Part shown: piece by piece, positions 8,642 to 16,341 of the stretch
How the letters are laid out: every line of letters starts with the position of its first letter
How positions within the stretch are numbered: the stretch's first letter is position 1
Assembly: GCA_904830895.1 (NCBI GenBank)
Contig: LR882958.1
Location: 3,426,001 to 3,490,000, forward strand
Reading direction: 5' to 3'
Length of the DNA: 64,000 nucleotides
Origin: Planktothrix rubescens CCAP 1459/22
GTDB lineage: Bacteria > Cyanobacteriota > Cyanobacteriia > Cyanobacteriales > Microcoleaceae
Notes under the pieces: generated by a model
Databases searched by the model: none
What the model was told of the DNA's origin: nothing
What the model saw: only the letters and a program-made list of their open reading frames with translations
Program-made: the position numbers and the translations under genes

Positions 8642-8735
8642 GTTACAATCTCAATCAAAGCAACCCCAACTTTTTGTACTCAGCTAGTTTGGGTTAACTT
8701 AGTGTTATTCCGACATAATTTATAAGAGGTAATGT

Positions 8736-8975
8736 ATGTCAAATATTCGGAAAATTTCAGGGAATCCAGGGGACACTTGGGATGATTTAAGCTGGACAGA
8801 TATGAACAACGATGAGCAAGCATTGTGGGCTACTTTAGGCTGGAATGAAGCCAGTTGGGAAGAAGACTCTGATGCTCCCGATTCTAATGAGAAATATTGG
8901 GAAGACTTAACCGAAAATGAACGTGATGCAGCAACAAAACTCGGTTATAACCAATCTTATTGGGATGAGGATTAA
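8736..8975 (+). CDS. Small acidic protein with two Trp-flanked repeats
   Basis: The 79-residue product is not assigned to a family by me. Two internal repeats are visible: W-D-D-L then ...DEQALWATLGWNEASWEED (residues about 15-44), and W-E-D-L then ...NERDAATKLGYNQSYWDED (about 55-79). The shared pattern is W-x-D-L, E-x-x-A, L-G-[WY]-N-x-x-x-W-[ED]. It is strongly acidic, with more than twenty Asp/Glu against about six Lys/Arg, and has no signal peptide. AAGAGGTAATGTATG upstream gives a ribosome site for ATG 8736. The compact helical repeat may bind a partner, metal or basic protein; this is inference. Confidence 0.65.
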   Translation: MSNIRKISGNPGDTWDDLSWTDMNNDEQALWATLGWNEASWEEDSDAPDSNEKYWEDLTENERDAATKLGYNQSYWDED

Positions 8976-8994
8976 GGTCAAAAGAAAGTCTCCA

Positions 8995-9093
8995 TTTGTA
9001 TTGTTAATCAAATAGTTTGTAAGGTGCGTAAGGCGCAATTGATTTATTGGGAAATCCAATCATTAACAATTTGTTCCTCGCACCATTTTTTTT
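8995..9093. repeat. Direct repeat A bracketing the toxin/immunity cassette (contains a 62-bp ggtgcg...cgcacc element)
   Basis: About 99 bases, beginning TTTGTAT and containing AATCAAATAGTTT, then GGTGCGTAAGGCGCAATT, AAATCCAAT and CGCACCATTTTTT. It matches repeat B (10019-10116) over its whole length, at roughly 80 percent by eye. The inner part, GGTGCG (9023-9028) to CGCACC (9079-9084), is an inverted-repeat-bounded element of exactly 62 bases in both copies. The two copies sit immediately outside the two genes at 9126-10010. Confidence 0.75.
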
Positions 9094-9125
9094 GATTAAT
9101 AAAATTTGGGTACGCTTTTTAATCA

Positions 9126-9569
9126 GTGATAATATTGTTCTATAATTTTAACATTATAATAGGTAAGCCCTTGACTCAAAATCCAGACTATGAAACGGAA
9201 AGATCTGCCTTAATTACAGAACTTCAAGCCAAAGGAATCAAGCATAATCCTGAAAAGATTGTAAGAATCGCTAAATGTACGGATGATCAAATTGTATTCT
9301 TAGAAACCGGAGATGAAAACCGAGGTTTACAGCATATTTTAGCGAAAGCCGATCAATTTGCTAGAATAGGAATTAATGTAGATGAAATTGTTGATATTGT
9401 TATGGGAGCAATTACCAAAGGAAGCATTGTTAGTTTGCAAGGTAGGGACACAGTTAACCCCCGTCCAGTTTATCAATTTATTCATAAAGGTGAAATCAAA
9501 TATATTGCAGTTACAATAGGGAATAATGGATATATTGTAGGGACAAATCCGAGAACAAAACTAAAATAA
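9126..9569 (+). CDS. Toxin-like nuclease domain protein (BECR/polymorphic-toxin type)
   Basis: The frame opens with GTG at 9126 (147 residues). A TTG at 9171 is an alternative start that gives LTQNPDYETERSALITEL; neither has a strong ribosome site. The domain reads IVRIAKCTDDQIVFLETG, then RGLQHILAKADQF, GINVDEI, SIVSLQGRD, RPVYQF, and IAVTIGNNGYIVGTNP at the end. That order (H in QHI, G-I, G-x-I-V, QG, RP-[VI]-Y, G-x-NG-[FY]-I-V-G-x-NP) is what I know from C-terminal modules of CDI and other polymorphic toxins assigned to BECR-fold nucleases. Here it is free-standing with no secretion or repeat region, so it may be an orphan toxin tip. The gene 21 bases downstream is the likely immunity partner. 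Confidence 0.6.
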   Translation: MIILFYNFNIIIGKPLTQNPDYETERSALITELQAKGIKHNPEKIVRIAKCTDDQIVFLETGDENRGLQHILAKADQFARIGINVDEIVDIVMGAITKGSIVSLQGRDTVNPRPVYQFIHKGEIKYIAVTIGNNGYIVGTNPRTKLK

Positions 9570-9590
9570 TCTTTATAGAGGTTCAATTAT

Positions 9591-10010
9591 ATGCCTAAAA
9601 AAATTAGACTAATGACAGATTATGGATGTTATCCTTTATGGTGGGATGAACCTGATCAAGTGGGTGATTTAGATCCAGAATCTTTACCTTTAACTCAAGA
9701 AACCATTCAACGTTTGTATCATTGGGCTGATGCTTTTGAAGCTCGATTAAACTTGGCTGATCCATCTGATTCTCCTGAAGTTACACCGGAAGAAGTAGAG
9801 CGTTTTGAATGGGAAGGATTAAGTTTATGGAAACAGTTACATCAGGAATTAGCCCCTGATTATGAAGTGGTTTATTTTAGTAGTCATTTTCATCAAATTT
9901 TTACTGACTCAGTTGAATTAGAGGAAACATTAAAATCTAATTTTATTGAATTTAATCAAACAGAAAGGGGAATTGTTTTAACGAATAACTTGATCAAGCA
10001 AACAACTTAA
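9591..10010 (+). CDS. Putative immunity protein for the preceding toxin-like gene
   Basis: The 139-residue product is cytosolic and acidic, beginning MPKKIRLMTDYGCYPLWWDE and continuing DLDPESLPLTQETIQRLYHW, with an acidic centre (DPSDSPEVTPEEVERFEWEG). I recognise the LMxDYGCxPLW opening from small proteins found in many bacteria, some beside toxin genes, but no function is proven. It starts 21 bases after the toxin-like gene with AGAGGTTCAATTATATG upstream. Size, acidity and position fit an immunity protein. Both genes lie between the two direct repeats. Confidence 0.55.
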   Translation: MPKKIRLMTDYGCYPLWWDEPDQVGDLDPESLPLTQETIQRLYHWADAFEARLNLADPSDSPEVTPEEVERFEWEGLSLWKQLHQELAPDYEVVYFSSHFHQIFTDSVELEETLKSNFIEFNQTERGIVLTNNLIKQTT

Positions 10011-10018
10011 TCATCAAT

Positions 10019-10116
10019 TTTGTATGATTAATCAAATAGTTTTTCTGGTGCGTAAGGCGCAATTAATTGATTAGTAAATCCAATAATTAATAATCCGCCG
10101 CCCGCACCATTTTTTA
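10019..10116. repeat. Direct repeat B bracketing the toxin/immunity cassette
   Basis: Partner of the repeat at 8995-9093: TTTGTAT, AATCAAATAGTTT, GGTGCGTAAGGCGCAATT, AAATCCAAT, CGCACCATTTTTT in the same order and orientation. The GGTGCG (10047-10052) to CGCACC (10103-10108) unit is again 62 bases. It begins nine bases after the stop of the putative immunity gene. Confidence 0.75.
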
Positions 10117-10136
10117 TTAATTAACAACATTTTAGT

Positions 10137-10159
10137 GGGTGCGTAAGCTCCGCGCACCC
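10137..10159. repeat. Short perfect hairpin gggtgcg...cgcaccc
   Basis: GGGTGCG (10137-10143) pairs perfectly with CGCACCC (10153-10159) around a nine-base loop. This is a minimal form of the ggtgcg/cgcacc repeat family and follows repeat B by about 20 bases. It could stop transcription, but there is no T run. Confidence 0.6.
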
Positions 10160-10241
10160 TACAAAAACTTTCTTGACTATAAAAAAAAATAATATATTAT
10201 TGTTTTTAGCATAACTTAAACCTATGTTTTAGGAGGGATTG

Positions 10242-10445
10242 ATGGGCGACATTGAAAACATGACGGGTACAGACCTTATAGCTGTGGGAGCTTCCTTCGC
10301 ATTGTATTTTCTTCCCTGGATTATTGCTCTGTTTAAGTCCAAAAGAAATACAACCGCGATATTTTTGCTCAACATCTTTTTAGGATGGACAATTATCGGA
10401 TGGTTTATAGCACTGATTTGGTCAGCCACTAATGAAAAAGACTAA
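10242..10445 (+). CDS. Superinfection-immunity-like small membrane protein
   Basis: A 67-residue product from ATG 10242, with AGGAGG five bases upstream (a TTG at 10239 is possible). Two hydrophobic helices are separated by a basic turn: GASFALYFLPWIIALF, then KSKRNTTAIF, then LLNIFLGWTIIGWFIALIWS. The Y-F-L-P-x-I-x-A and N-x-x-x-G-W-T-x-x-G-W pattern is that of the superinfection immunity family named after phage T4 Imm. In bacteria such proteins are widespread membrane proteins of unproven role. It is followed by a strong terminator, so it is a monocistronic unit. Confidence 0.75.
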   Translation: MGDIENMTGTDLIAVGASFALYFLPWIIALFKSKRNTTAIFLLNIFLGWTIIGWFIALIWSATNEKD

Positions 10446-10453
10446 TTGATAAA

Positions 10454-10490
10454 AATAAAGGCTTGATATCCTCTATTTCAAGCCTTTATT
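10454..10490 (+). terminator. Strong hairpin terminator after the superinfection-immunity-like gene
   Basis: AATAAAGGCTTGA (10454-10466) is perfectly complementary to TCAAGCCTTTATT (10478-10490) around an 11-base loop, and a T-rich stretch follows. It starts nine bases past the stop codon at 10445. Confidence 0.75.
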
Positions 10491-10632
10491 TGTGTTTAAA
10501 GCGATCGCACAGGATAAGGTTTATTTATATTGATGGTTTAGTTTATAGGGTGCATGATGTTTGAAATGGGATATAATTATTGTATAATAATGGTCAAATT
10601 TGCAATATTAATATTATAAGAGGAAATAACCC

Positions 10633-11022
10633 ATGATTCCAGGGGAAATGATTGTTAAAGCAGGAGAAATTGAACTTAATGTTGGTCGTCCGACTTTAAA
10701 GGTCAAAGTGGCAAATACAGGCGATCGCCCAATTCAAATTGGCTCACATTATCACTTTTATGAAGTTAATGAAGCCTTAAAATTTAAACGCGAAAAAACT
10801 AAGGGAATGCGGTTAAATATTCCGGCGGGAACTGCGGTTAGATTTGAACCGGGAGATGAACAGGAAGTTGAGTTGGTTTTGATGGGGGGAAGTTTGGAAA
10901 TTTATGGGTTTAATGGGTTGGTGGAAGGTCAGTTAAATTTGAATTTATCTGAAGCAGAGAAACAAGAAAAAAAAGAGAAGGTTAAGAAAGATAAAAAAGA
11001 CAAGGGGAAGAAGAAAAAATAA
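10633..11022 (+). CDS. ureB: Urease subunit beta
   Basis: The 129-residue protein begins [20 protein letters not shown] and contains the family blocks [36 protein letters not shown] and [19 protein letters not shown] (runs abbreviated). UreB is usually about 100-106 residues; the extra is a lysine-rich tail (residues about 108-129) that is almost only K, E, D and G. It forms the (UreABC)3 apoenzyme that splits urea into ammonia and carbamate in the cytosol. ureC follows 76 bases downstream. ureA is not upstream; the preceding gene is unrelated and terminated. AAGAGGAAATAACCC precedes the ATG. Confidence 0.95.
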   Translation: MIPGEMIVKAGEIELNVGRPTLKVKVANTGDRPIQIGSHYHFYEVNEALKFKREKTKGMRLNIPAGTAVRFEPGDEQEVELVLMGGSLEIYGFNGLVEGQLNLNLSEAEKQEKKEKVKKDKKDKGKKKK

Positions 11023-11098
11023 TTTTAGTTTGACTTGGGCTTGTAGAATTAAATGATTGAAGAAAGCCCTGAAGGGCTTACTACTTAAGGAGTGAAAA

Positions 11099-12817
11099 AT
11101 GAGTTATAAAATGGATCGGCGGGCTTATGCGGAAACTTTTGGGCCTACGGTGGGCGATCGCGTTCGGTTAGCGGATACGGAGTTAATAGTTGAAGTGGAA
11201 ACAGACTATACAAATTATGGGGATGAGGTAAAATTTGGGGGCGGAAAAGTGATTCGGGATGGCATGGGACAGTCTCCAATTTCCCGTGCAGATGGGGCGG
11301 TGGATTTAGTGATTACTAATGCTTTAATTATAGATTGGTGGGGGATTGTTAAAGCAGATGTGGGGATAAAAGATGGAAAAATTTATAAAATTGGGAAGGC
11401 GGGAAATCCCTATATTCAAGATAATATTGATATTATTATCGGCCCTTCTACGGAAGCGATCGCCGGGGAAGGAATGATCCTCACCGCCGGGGGAATTGAT
11501 AGCCATATTCACTTTATTTGTCCTCAACAAATAGAGACCGCCATTGCATCAGGAATTACCACAATGATCGGGGGTGGAACTGGCCCGGCAACGGGAACAA
11601 ATGCCACTACTTGTACTCCGGGTGCATGGAATATTTATCGGATGCTAGAAGCGGCGGAAGCGTTTCCGATGAATTTGGGATTTTTAGGCAAAGGAAATAG
11701 TAGTCAACCCCAAGGTTTAGTCGAACAAATTGTGGCGGGGGCGATGGGTTTAAAACTACATGAAGATTGGGGAACGACTCCGGCGACAATTGATACTTGT
11801 TTAACAATTGCTGATCAATATGATGTTCAAGTTGCTATTCATACGGATACTTTAAATGAATCGGGGTTCGTAGAAACGACCATTGAAGCATTTAAAAATC
11901 GGGTAATTCATACCTATCATACCGAAGGGGCTGGAGGGGGTCATGCACCGGATATTATTAAGGTTTGTAGCCTGAAAAATGTCTTACCTTCTTCTACAAA
12001 TCCCACCCGTCCCTATACGATGAATACCTTAGAAGAACATTTGGATATGTTGATGGTTTGCCATCATTTAGATCGGAATATTCCAGAGGATGTGGCTTTT
12101 GCTGAGTCCCGAATTCGTCGAGAAACTATTGCCGCCGAAGATATTTTGCATGATTTAGGGGCATTTAGTATGATTTCTTCTGATTCTCAAGCGATGGGAA
12201 GGGTGGGAGAAACTATTATTAGAACGTGGCAAACTGCCCATAAAATGAAAGTGCAACGGGGGGTATTAACTGACCCTGAAAATGCTCAAGTAACCCATGA
12301 TAATTTTCGGGTTAAACGCTATATTGCTAAGTATACAATTAATCCGGCGATCGCCCATGGAATTGCTGATTATGTGGGGTCAATTGCTGAAGGAAAATTA
12401 GCCGATTTGTGTTTATGGAAACCTGCTTTTTTTGGAGTTAAACCGGAATTAGTGATTAAAGGTGGGTTAATTGCTTGGGCACAAATGGGAGATGCTAATG
12501 CGAGTATTCCTACTCCTCAACCTGTCTATGGTCGCCCGATGTTTGGAAGTTTTGGAAAGGCAATTTCATCTACGTCTTTAACTTTTATGTCTCAAGCGGC
12601 TTTAGAGGCAAAAATTCCTGAACAATTAGGGTTAAAAAAACAATGTGTTGCGGTTTCTGGAACTCGAAATATTAGTAAAGCGGATATGAAATTAAATGAT
12701 GCTTTACCAAATATTGAGGTTGATCCTGAAACCTATCAAGTTAAAGCAGATGGGCAATTATTAACCTGTGAACCTGCGGAGGTTTTACCAATGGCGCAGC
12801 GTTATTTCTTGTTTTAG
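11099..12817 (+). CDS. ureC: Urease subunit alpha
   Basis: The 572-residue catalytic subunit is full length. All metal and catalytic residues are visible: His136 and His138 in DSHIHFICP, the lysine to be carbamylated (Lys219) in MGLKLHED with His221, His248 in AIHTDTLNE, His274 in [13 protein letters not shown], the flap His in MVCHHLDRN (about 322) and Asp362 in [12 protein letters not shown]. It binds two Ni ions delivered by UreDEFG, none of which is in the window. AAGGAGTGAAAA before ATG 11099 is a good ribosome site. Substrate would come from the UrtABCDE transporter encoded 2-8 kb downstream on the other strand. Confidence 0.97.
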   Translation: MSYKMDRRAYAETFGPTVGDRVRLADTELIVEVETDYTNYGDEVKFGGGKVIRDGMGQSPISRADGAVDLVITNALIIDWWGIVKADVGIKDGKIYKIGKAGNPYIQDNIDIIIGPSTEAIAGEGMILTAGGIDSHIHFICPQQIETAIASGITTMIGGGTGPATGTNATTCTPGAWNIYRMLEAAEAFPMNLGFLGKGNSSQPQGLVEQIVAGAMGLKLHEDWGTTPATIDTCLTIADQYDVQVAIHTDTLNESGFVETTIEAFKNRVIHTYHTEGAGGGHAPDIIKVCSLKNVLPSSTNPTRPYTMNTLEEHLDMLMVCHHLDRNIPEDVAFAESRIRRETIAAEDILHDLGAFSMISSDSQAMGRVGETIIRTWQTAHKMKVQRGVLTDPENAQVTHDNFRVKRYIAKYTINPAIAHGIADYVGSIAEGKLADLCLWKPAFFGVKPELVIKGGLIAWAQMGDANASIPTPQPVYGRPMFGSFGKAISSTSLTFMSQAALEAKIPEQLGLKKQCVAVSGTRNISKADMKLNDALPNIEVDPETYQVKADGQLLTCEPAEVLPMAQRYFLF

Positions 12818-12842
12818 TTTTAGATAGATTTCGACAGATTCC

Positions 12843-13175
12843 GACAGATTCCGATAGATTGAAATCTATCGCTACACAGACAAAACCCGCCTGCGCGGGT
12901 TATGAAATTAAATATTAGCGATATTCTATCCTTTAATTATTCCCCCTATTCCCTCTTTTTTAAGGGGGTTATGGGTTATAATTTTGTTAACCGATCTAAA
13001 CATAGTTTTAGACAGATTCCGACAGATTGAAATCTATCGCTACACAGACAAAACTCGCCTACGCGGGTTATGAAATTAAATATTAGCGATATTCTATCCT
13101 TTAATTATTCTCCCTATTCCCTCTTTTTTAAGGGGGTTATGGGTTATAATTTTGTTAACCGATCTAAACATAGTT
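12843..13175. repeat. 168-bp tandem duplication covering the fetB 3' end
   Basis: Two head-to-tail copies with an exact 168-base offset: gattgaaatctatc lies at 12857 and 13025, and catagtt at 13001 and 13169. They differ at only a handful of bases. Each copy has a hairpin around the centre of gattgaaatc, then a second one (aacccgc-ctgc-gcgggtt in copy 1; aactcgc-ctac-gcgggtt in copy 2, where the change keeps a G-T pair), then TTTTTTAAGGGGGTTATGGG. Copy 2 overlaps the last 32 bases of fetB, so copy 1 holds a detached fetB tail. The array fills the gap between ureC and fetB, which converge. Confidence 0.85.
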
Positions 13176-13941
13176 GATGGGAAGAATTAAGTAAAGCTTG
13201 CCATGCTAATAATACCACTCCTAATGTTCCTAAAGCTGTGGCTGAGGCGATCGCAAAAATAATAATAATTTGATAACGCACCGCATCTAAAGGATTTGCC
13301 CCGGCTAAAATTTGACCCGTCATCATCCCAGGTAAACTGACAATTCCCATCACCATCATCGAATTAATCATCGGGATCATTCCGGTTTTAATAGCAGCTT
13401 TAACTTCTTCGTGGGTTGCTTCCCAACGGGTCGCTCCTAATGCTAATAAGGTTTCGATTTTTTGGCGTTGATTAACTAAGGATTCCATGAATCTATCTAA
13501 TCCTAAAGAAATCCCGGTGAGGGTATTTCCTAATACCATTCCCAATAAAGGAATAAAGTATTGTGGATCATACCAAGGTTGCACTTGAATAATTCCCAAG
13601 GTGGTTAAATTAGTAATCAAAAATGATGATATAAAAACTGATAATAAACTTCTCCAATAAATTCCCACAAATCTCCGAGAAGTTCGATTAACACCAGAAA
13701 TTCCCGCAATTGTTGTCATGATCATTGCTAAGGCAATAACCGGAAGGGGTTGGGATAAGGCAAACAGCCAATTTAAGACATATCCAATTAATAATAACTG
13801 CACCACCATTCGCACACTAGCAATAACTAATGATTGAGCTAGACCTAATTTTAGTCCTAAAGATAAGGCAATATTAATCACAATGAATAATACAGATAGG
13901 GCTAATTGTTCTACAGTAATCGGAATATAACTACTAGACAT
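13144..13941 (-). CDS. fetB: UPF0014 family permease, FetB-like iron/metal exporter subunit
   Basis: The 265-residue integral membrane protein has about six to seven hydrophobic segments. It carries the UPF0014 signature: RMVVQLLLIGYVLNWLF, PLLGMVLGNTLTGISLGLDR, LLALGATRWEAT and PMINSMMVMGIVSLPGMMTG (split). In E. coli, FetB with the ATPase FetA exports iron and helps survive peroxide stress. The substrate in cyanobacteria is inferred. It lies 21 bases downstream of its ATPase gene. The last codons sit inside the second copy of the 168-bp tandem duplication, so the C-terminus may be recent, but the length is normal. Confidence 0.88.
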   Translation of the reverse strand: MSSSYIPITVEQLALSVLFIVINIALSLGLKLGLAQSLVIASVRMVVQLLLIGYVLNWLFALSQPLPVIALAMIMTTIAGISGVNRTSRRFVGIYWRSLLSVFISSFLITNLTTLGIIQVQPWYDPQYFIPLLGMVLGNTLTGISLGLDRFMESLVNQRQKIETLLALGATRWEATHEEVKAAIKTGMIPMINSMMVMGIVSLPGMMTGQILAGANPLDAVRYQIIIIFAIASATALGTLGVVLLAWQALLNSSHQLCLDRLTKL

Positions 13942-13962
13942 TTTAGGATGAATGAGATATAA

Positions 13963-14610
13963 TTATTGATCAGAAACTAATTCTTGTTGAACTTGAGTTA
14001 CCCGGCGCAATTGTTTAGAATCATGACTTGTCCAAATACAAGCTCGTTCTGGGTTTTCAGCTAACCAACGTTGAATTAAAGACTCAACTTGTTGCGTGGT
14101 TCTAGGGTCTAAAGATGCGGTAGGTTCATCCAATAATAACACCAAGGGATCTAATTGTAATCCTCTAATTAATGCCACTAATTGTGTTTCTCCTCCCGAT
14201 AGATTTTGGGTAGATTGTTGGAGGAAATCAGGCGATCGCCCCAGATCTAAAAACCAATTTTCTACCCGTTGCGGATTATAATATTTTTGATGATGAACCG
14301 ATAGATCATAAATCCTTTTTAAATTTGTTTCTACAGTTCCTTCTAATAATACCGAACGTTGATGTAAATAAATAACTAAAGAACGATATTGAGGGATATA
14401 ACATTGGGTTAAAGACCGATTTCCCAGTTTAATTTCGCCTTCATTAATGGGATCTAAACCTGCTAAAGCCCTCATTAATAGGGTTTTTCCGGTTCCTGTA
14501 GCCCCGACTAAACCCAAACACATCCCGGGGGATAATACCAAATTAACCCCTCGCCAAACCCATCGAGACTGAATTTTACGACCAAGATTAATCGCTGATA
14601 ATTGGCTCAT
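13963..14610 (-). CDS. fetA: ABC transporter ATP-binding protein, FetA-like
   Basis: The 215-residue ATPase has Walker A GATGTGKT (about 36-43), the signature LSGGETQ (about 138-144), Walker B VLLLDEPTASLDP and a switch His in WTSHD. It is a single domain of the short FetA/YbbL type. With the adjoining UPF0014 permease it would power metal export across the inner membrane. Start ATG 14610; the gene is separated from urtE by 131 bases and reads the same way, but there is no sign they share a promoter. Confidence 0.88.
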   Translation of the reverse strand: MSQLSAINLGRKIQSRWVWRGVNLVLSPGMCLGLVGATGTGKTLLMRALAGLDPINEGEIKLGNRSLTQCYIPQYRSLVIYLHQRSVLLEGTVETNLKRIYDLSVHHQKYYNPQRVENWFLDLGRSPDFLQQSTQNLSGGETQLVALIRGLQLDPLVLLLDEPTASLDPRTTQQVESLIQRWLAENPERACIWTSHDSKQLRRVTQVQQELVSDQ

Positions 14611-14741
14611 TGGATATTACGAATTATACTTTTCTATTCTATCAAAAACTTAAACCGATTGATACAATTCTAAGTAATTTCTTATTTGTATTCATAGTAA
14701 AAAGTGAAACAACTTTTAGGAAATAAGGATTAGGAAACAAG

Positions 14742-15497
14742 TCACACCGCTAAAAATCGTTGGATGACTTCTTGACTTAAATCTTTTGTTGCACCAGAAG
14801 CCACAATTCCACCTTTTTGCATAGCATAATAACGGTCAGCTTGACGAACAAAATGCAAATGTTGTTCGACTAATAAAACGGATATTCCTGTTGTTTGAAT
14901 AATTCCCCGCACCGCCGCTTCAATCTCTAAAATAATTGAAGGTTGAATCCCTTCTGTGGGTTCATCTAAAACTAATAATTGCGGTTTTCCCATTAACGCC
15001 CTAGCAATAGCTAACTGTTGTTGTTGTCCGCCACTTAAATCTCCTCCCATGCGGGATAACATAGTTTTTAAAACTGGGAATAATTCAAAAATTTCATCAG
15101 GAATTTCTGGTTTTCCTTTCGGTCTTTGGGCTAATGCTTCTAACCCTAATAATAGATTTTCTTTCACTGTCACCCTGGGAATAACTTCTCGTCCTTGGGG
15201 AACATAACCAATACCTAATCTAGCCCGTTTATCCGTTGAAACTTTATTAATGGGTTGACCTTTGAAATAAATCTCTCCAGTTTTGGGTTTGAGTAACCCC
15301 ATAATACTTTTTAATAAAGTGGTTTTTCCCACGCCATTCCGCCCAATTAAACATACCATTTGTCCAGGGGGAACGTTTAAATCTACATCGCGTAAAATAT
15401 GACTTTCCCCATAATAAACATTCAATCCAGATACTTTTAACATAATATTTGGCGGTGCTACAGATTCCATAACTGCTCCTTCTGTTCTTCCGATCAT
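14742..15497 (-). CDS. urtE: Urea ABC transporter ATP-binding subunit UrtE
   Basis: The 251-residue ATPase is of the LivF type: Walker A GRNGVGKTT, signature LSGGQQQQLAIARAL, Walker B LLVLDEPTEGIQPS and switch LLVEQHLHFV. The sequence YYGESHILRDVDLNVPPGQ and the QGREVIPRVTVKENLLLG block fit UrtE. AGGAGG nine bases before ATG 15497 supports that start; a second start, MESVAP, also has an AGGAG site. It is the last gene of urtABCDE, 90 bases after urtD. Together with UrtD it drives high-affinity urea uptake. Confidence 0.93.
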   Translation of the reverse strand: MIGRTEGAVMESVAPPNIMLKVSGLNVYYGESHILRDVDLNVPPGQMVCLIGRNGVGKTTLLKSIMGLLKPKTGEIYFKGQPINKVSTDKRARLGIGYVPQGREVIPRVTVKENLLLGLEALAQRPKGKPEIPDEIFELFPVLKTMLSRMGGDLSGGQQQQLAIARALMGKPQLLVLDEPTEGIQPSIILEIEAAVRGIIQTTGISVLLVEQHLHFVRQADRYYAMQKGGIVASGATKDLSQEVIQRFLAV

Positions 15498-15587
15498 TTT
15501 GAAGTCCTCCTAATAATTAAAATTAAAATTTTCTATTATCTTAACTCTTAGTCATAGCCCCCGCTTACCAAGGGGGGTTGGGGGGTA

Positions 15588-16337
15588 TTAATCCTCCTCT
15601 TGTTTACCCAAATAAACCTCAATCACCCTGGGGTCATTTTGAACTTCATCCATATCTCCTTGACATAATACCGAACCTTGATGTAAAACCGTCACAGTTC
15701 TGGCAATTTGTCGGACAAATTCCATATCATGTTCAATCACAATAATCGAGTGACTTTCTGCTAATGCTAACAGCAAATTACCCACATTTTCCGTTTCTTC
15801 ATCCGTAAGTCCCGCCACGGGTTCATCTACTAATAATAAATCGGGAGATTGTGCTACTAACATCCCAATTTCTAACCGTTGTTTTTCCCCGTGAGACAGT
15901 AACGCCGCCGGAAAATCGGCTTTAGCAATTAACCCAATTGTATCTAAAAGTCCCGCAACGTTTCTAATTTCTGGCCCTGTAGTCCGTTGAAATAGGGTGG
16001 GAAATACATTTTTATTGCGGTTACAAGCTAAACCTAAATTATCTCTAACTGTTAAATTTAGATAAATTCTAGGGGTTTGAAATTTCCGCCCAACTCCAAA
16101 ACAAGCAATTTGATATTCGGGCATTTTTTTTAAATTACGCCCTTTAAAAAATACCTGTCCGCTCGTGGGTTGAACTTTTCCGGTAATCACATCCAAAAAA
16201 GTAGTTTTACCCGCTCCATTGGGGCCAATAATTACTCGCAATTCCCCCACATCCATACTAAATGTTAAGTGATTGAGGGCTTTGAATCCATCAAAACTGA
16301 CGGTGACATCATTAATTTCTAAAATTTTAGCATTCAT
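15588..16337 (-). CDS. urtD: Urea ABC transporter ATP-binding subunit UrtD
   Basis: The 249-residue ATPase is of the LivG type: Walker A GPNGAGKTT, signature LSHGEKQRLEIGML (the SHGE variant is typical of UrtD/LivG), Walker B LLLVDEPVAGLTDEE and IVIEHDMEFVRQIA. It has the GVGRKFQTPRIYLNLTVRDN block that follows the Q-loop. The gene starts four bases after the urtC stop, so translation is likely coupled. Confidence 0.94.
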   Translation of the reverse strand: MNAKILEINDVTVSFDGFKALNHLTFSMDVGELRVIIGPNGAGKTTFLDVITGKVQPTSGQVFFKGRNLKKMPEYQIACFGVGRKFQTPRIYLNLTVRDNLGLACNRNKNVFPTLFQRTTGPEIRNVAGLLDTIGLIAKADFPAALLSHGEKQRLEIGMLVAQSPDLLLVDEPVAGLTDEETENVGNLLLALAESHSIIVIEHDMEFVRQIARTVTVLHQGSVLCQGDMDEVQNDPRVIEVYLGKQEED

Positions 16338-16341
16338 GGTT

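Noticed and set aside
10229-10429. 66-residue reverse-strand frame opposite the superinfection-immunity-like gene
   Set aside because: The plus-strand frame has AGGAGG, two helices and a family match. The opposite frame has none.
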